DNA of 45,296 bases from an uncultured Phocaeicola sp. (GTDB taxonomy: Bacteria; Bacteroidota; Bacteroidia; Bacteroidales; Bacteroidaceae). Where the stretch lies: positions 1 to 45,296 of the forward strand of contig CANQSM010000015.1 of the NCBI GenBank assembly GCA_947626525.1, written 5' to 3'. The notes under the pieces are model-generated. The model saw nothing but the letters and a program-made list of their open reading frames with translations. It had not been told where the DNA came from and searched no databases. Both the position numbers and the translations under genes were made by a program. Position 1 is the stretch's first letter. Each line of letters opens with the position of its first letter. Below, in pieces: positions 43,952 through 45,296 of this stretch.

Positions 43952-44040
43952 TGGAAAAACTGTCGGAGTTTCCGGAAAGATTCTTAAGAAAGTTTCGGAA
44001 AACTCCGACAGTTTCAGCGGAGCTTCTTAAGAGTTTCACC
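43952..44040. repeat. Palindromic intergenic repeat, copy 2
   Basis: Matches copy 1 (16810-16912) in both flanks, but the 26-bp core from 43973 to 43998 (cggaaagattcttaagaaag and following) is the exact reverse complement of the copy 1 core. The outer arms aactgtcggagttt and aaactccgacagtt make a stem. The spurious peptide SGNSDSFSTS read through it has a counterpart in copy 1. Confidence 0.75.
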
Positions 44041-44059
44041 AACTCCTTTCCTTTTCGTA

Positions 44060-44185
44060 AAAGCAACTGTTCCAGCATTTCGGATCGTTCTTTCAATAAA
44101 TTCATTGCCAATTCCCCTGTCGGCTATTGCGGCATATTGTTTCTTTGAAAAGGAACCCGCCATTGAATGTGAAGTTTATCAATGA
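44060..44185 (+). pseudogene. C-terminal fragment of an IS982-type transposase
   Basis: Plus-strand reading gives DRSFNKFIAN, then after a one-base shift AYCFFEKEPAIECEVYQ and a stop at 44183-44185. As I recall, Bacteroides IS982 transposases end in a HSRHRSFNNFI...AYCFFPKKP pattern, which this matches. The preceding part of the enzyme is missing and no terminal repeat follows. Confidence 0.55.
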
Positions 44186-44490
44186 CAGGCAACTGGCTAT
44201 CTCTCTTTCAAGTTCCACGAAACGGTTATAGGGTACAACTTCCGGAAAGAGATGGCGCAGATGTCTGCAGACTTTCTCCAAATAGAAATGTTTCAGGCAA
44301 TGGTACCCTGAGTCTTGAAACAATATCATTATCAGCATGATTTCAGCTTTTGACATGGTTGAATCTCGGTGATAATGACGTTTTTTTGTCGGATTTCAAC
44401 ATGTATTTTTCCATCATGGTTGTCAAAAAATTTGCAGAAATCGTCTGCCATACAGAATAATTCCGTAACTTTGTTCTTAATAATTAAAAT
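44180..44490 (-). pseudogene. N-terminal fragment of an IS982-type transposase, frameshifted
   Basis: Minus-strand reading gives KNKVTELFCMADDFCKFFD, then a frameshift at the T7 run 44382-44388, then RHYHRDSTMSKAEIM, FQDSGYHCLKHFYLEKVCRHLRHLFPE and YNRFVELEREIA, the N-terminal third of an IS982-type transposase. It stops matching near 44195. The catalytic part is absent. It abuts the C-terminal fragment, which runs in the opposite direction. The 84-codon ORF ending at 44102 is only the readable part of this remnant. Confidence 0.75.
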
Positions 44491-44506
44491 TCGTCGAACT
44501 CACGTT
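44486..44506. repeat. IS982-type terminal inverted repeat
   Basis: The minus strand reads acgtgagttcgacgaatttt just before the N-terminal transposase fragment, where the outer end of an IS982-type element is expected. The same core occurs at 3730-3742. Confidence 0.55.
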
Positions 44507-44519
44507 AAATAGAAATTAT

Positions 44520-45134
44520 ATGTCAGAAAAGTACGACTGGAAGAAAGAAGAAAAAAATTATTATCTATCAAGTAAAGAACCTCAATTAATAACATTTCCA
44601 GCATTCAAGTATTTCTCATTATCAGGGCAAGGTAATCCTAATGATGAGTTTTTTGCTGCTTATATACAATGTCTGTATTCTTTATCCTACGCAACCAAGA
44701 TGCGTTGGAAAAAAGAAACTGGTTTAGATTATAGCGTGTATCCATTAGAAGGGACTTGGTCATTAAAAACATCAAATCAGTCTGGTACTAATTCTTTTGA
44801 TAAAAACAATTTACTGTTTACACTAATGATTAGGCAACCTGATTTTATTTCTAATGAATATGCTTATGAAATTATAAAGCAGGTAAAAAATAAAAAATCG
44901 TATCCATTATTAGATAAGGTAACATTTGATATTATTGAAGAAGGGCTATGTGTGCAAATGCTACATATTGGAAGCTATGATACGGAGCTTATGACTTTCC
45001 AAAAAATGGAGTCTTTTATTTCGATGCACAATTTATCAAGAATAAATTCTATTCACCGTGAAATTTATTTATCTGATGCCCGCAGAGTACAAAAAGACAA
45101 ATTAAAAACAATGTTACGTTTTCAAGTTGAATAA
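44520..45134 (+). CDS. GyrI-like small-molecule-binding domain protein
   Basis: 204 aa, cytoplasmic. Sequence features such as FPAFKYFSLSGQGNPNDEFFAAYIQCLYSLSYATKM and the later LDKVTFDIIEEGLCVQMLHIGSYDTE, with the final HREIYLSDARRVQKDKLKTMLRF, match the stand-alone GyrI-like family (domain of AraC/MerR-type drug sensors) without a DNA-binding part. The gene is visibly more AT-rich than its neighbours and lies between the IS982 remnant and the terminal repeat, which suggests acquisition. It starts 14 bp past the IS terminal repeat. Relatives may bind or hydrolyse cyclopropanoid or other toxic compounds; function here is unknown. Confidence 0.85.
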   Translation: MSEKYDWKKEEKNYYLSSKEPQLITFPAFKYFSLSGQGNPNDEFFAAYIQCLYSLSYATKMRWKKETGLDYSVYPLEGTWSLKTSNQSGTNSFDKNNLLFTLMIRQPDFISNEYAYEIIKQVKNKKSYPLLDKVTFDIIEEGLCVQMLHIGSYDTELMTFQKMESFISMHNLSRINSIHREIYLSDARRVQKDKLKTMLRFQVE

Positions 45135-45142
45135 AAAATGAT

Positions 45143-45296
45143 TTTCCCCTTTTTTCTGAATGAGGATGGCAGTACCTGCCAACCTATATGAATCGCTATG
45201 GTTATGGATGTGTATTGTTTGTTTCTTGTATCTCCGTTCACCGTCCAGCGAACGCTGGACGGTCCATGCAGATAGGTGCATCGGCTTTCGCAGCTA
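45143..45296. repeat. Copy 2 of the 154-bp terminal repeat
   Basis: Matches 464-617 in the same orientation with four differences. It contains the same 24-bp palindrome at 45240-45263 and starts 9 bp after the GyrI-like stop. The window ends inside it, so the second palindrome seen at 624-654 in copy 1 would lie beyond the edge. Confidence 0.9.

Noticed and set aside
43782-44111. 109-codon minus-strand ORF
   Set aside because: It runs through the second palindromic repeat and into the end of the GH28 gene on the opposite strand; no family is recognised.

Overview
The window looks like chromosomal DNA of a gut Bacteroides or close Bacteroidales relative. The signs are a SusC/SusD pair, Bacteroidales-restricted families (DUF4843, PKD-like lipoprotein, DUF5117-type metalloprotease, DUF4421, DUF4468, putative porin), repeated TAnnTTTG -7 promoter elements upstream of genes, and a long-form PPi-dependent phosphofructokinase. 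Family calls come from recognising motifs in the translations; no database search was run.

Layout. 1-780: a 5'-truncated nitrilase-family gene and a palindrome-rich repeat whose near-identical copy closes the window. 779-4660 (minus): an Amidase_3-like secreted protein carrying a golvesin-like insert, and a radical SAM protein. 4796-16489 (minus): a tight six-gene locus in transcription order SusC, SusD, DUF4843 lipoprotein, PKD-like lipoprotein, zinc metalloprotease, and a second metalloprotease homologue that has lost zinc ligands. 16490-16980: promoter region and a palindromic repeat. 16980-28071: housekeeping and envelope genes (acyltransferase, PPi-PFK, GH25 lysozyme, PrmA, a Trp-rich/Arg-Ser-rich secreted protein, a FadL-type protein, DUF4421, a Gfo/Idh/MocA oxidoreductase and a six-TM protein). 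28068-30964: putative porin and a solute-binding-domain protein. 31418-34532: a six-gene 2-oxoacid:ferredoxin oxidoreductase operon that includes an unlisted 55-aa membrane protein. 34736-36079: DUF4468 fused to a flavin-reductase-like domain. 36162-36667: gene debris. 36664-41828: an operon of a PIF1-like helicase with TPRs, an AsmA-like protein and a YciO/Sua5-like protein. 41995-43893: a small beta-barrel protein and a GH28 family protein. 43945-45296: a second palindromic repeat, a scrambled IS982-type transposase remnant, an AT-rich GyrI-like gene, and the second copy of the terminal repeat.

How the genes work together. The six-gene locus is best read as an outer-membrane uptake system for peptide or protein ligands. 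SusC/SusD would import, the lipoproteins would bind at the surface, and one active plus one apparently dead metalloprotease would process or hold the substrate. SusC has an STN signalling domain but no sigma/anti-sigma pair lies next to it, and its STN coding region contains a run of nine G, a plausible slippage switch. The Vor/Kor-type operon links branched or other 2-oxoacid oxidation to ferredoxin.

Most worth a second look: the active/dead metalloprotease pair, the G9 tract in SusC, the golvesin insertion splitting an amidase fold, the repeat whose 26-bp core is exactly inverted between copies, the head-to-tail scrambled IS982 remnant, and a possible orphan small RNA near 31230-31325.
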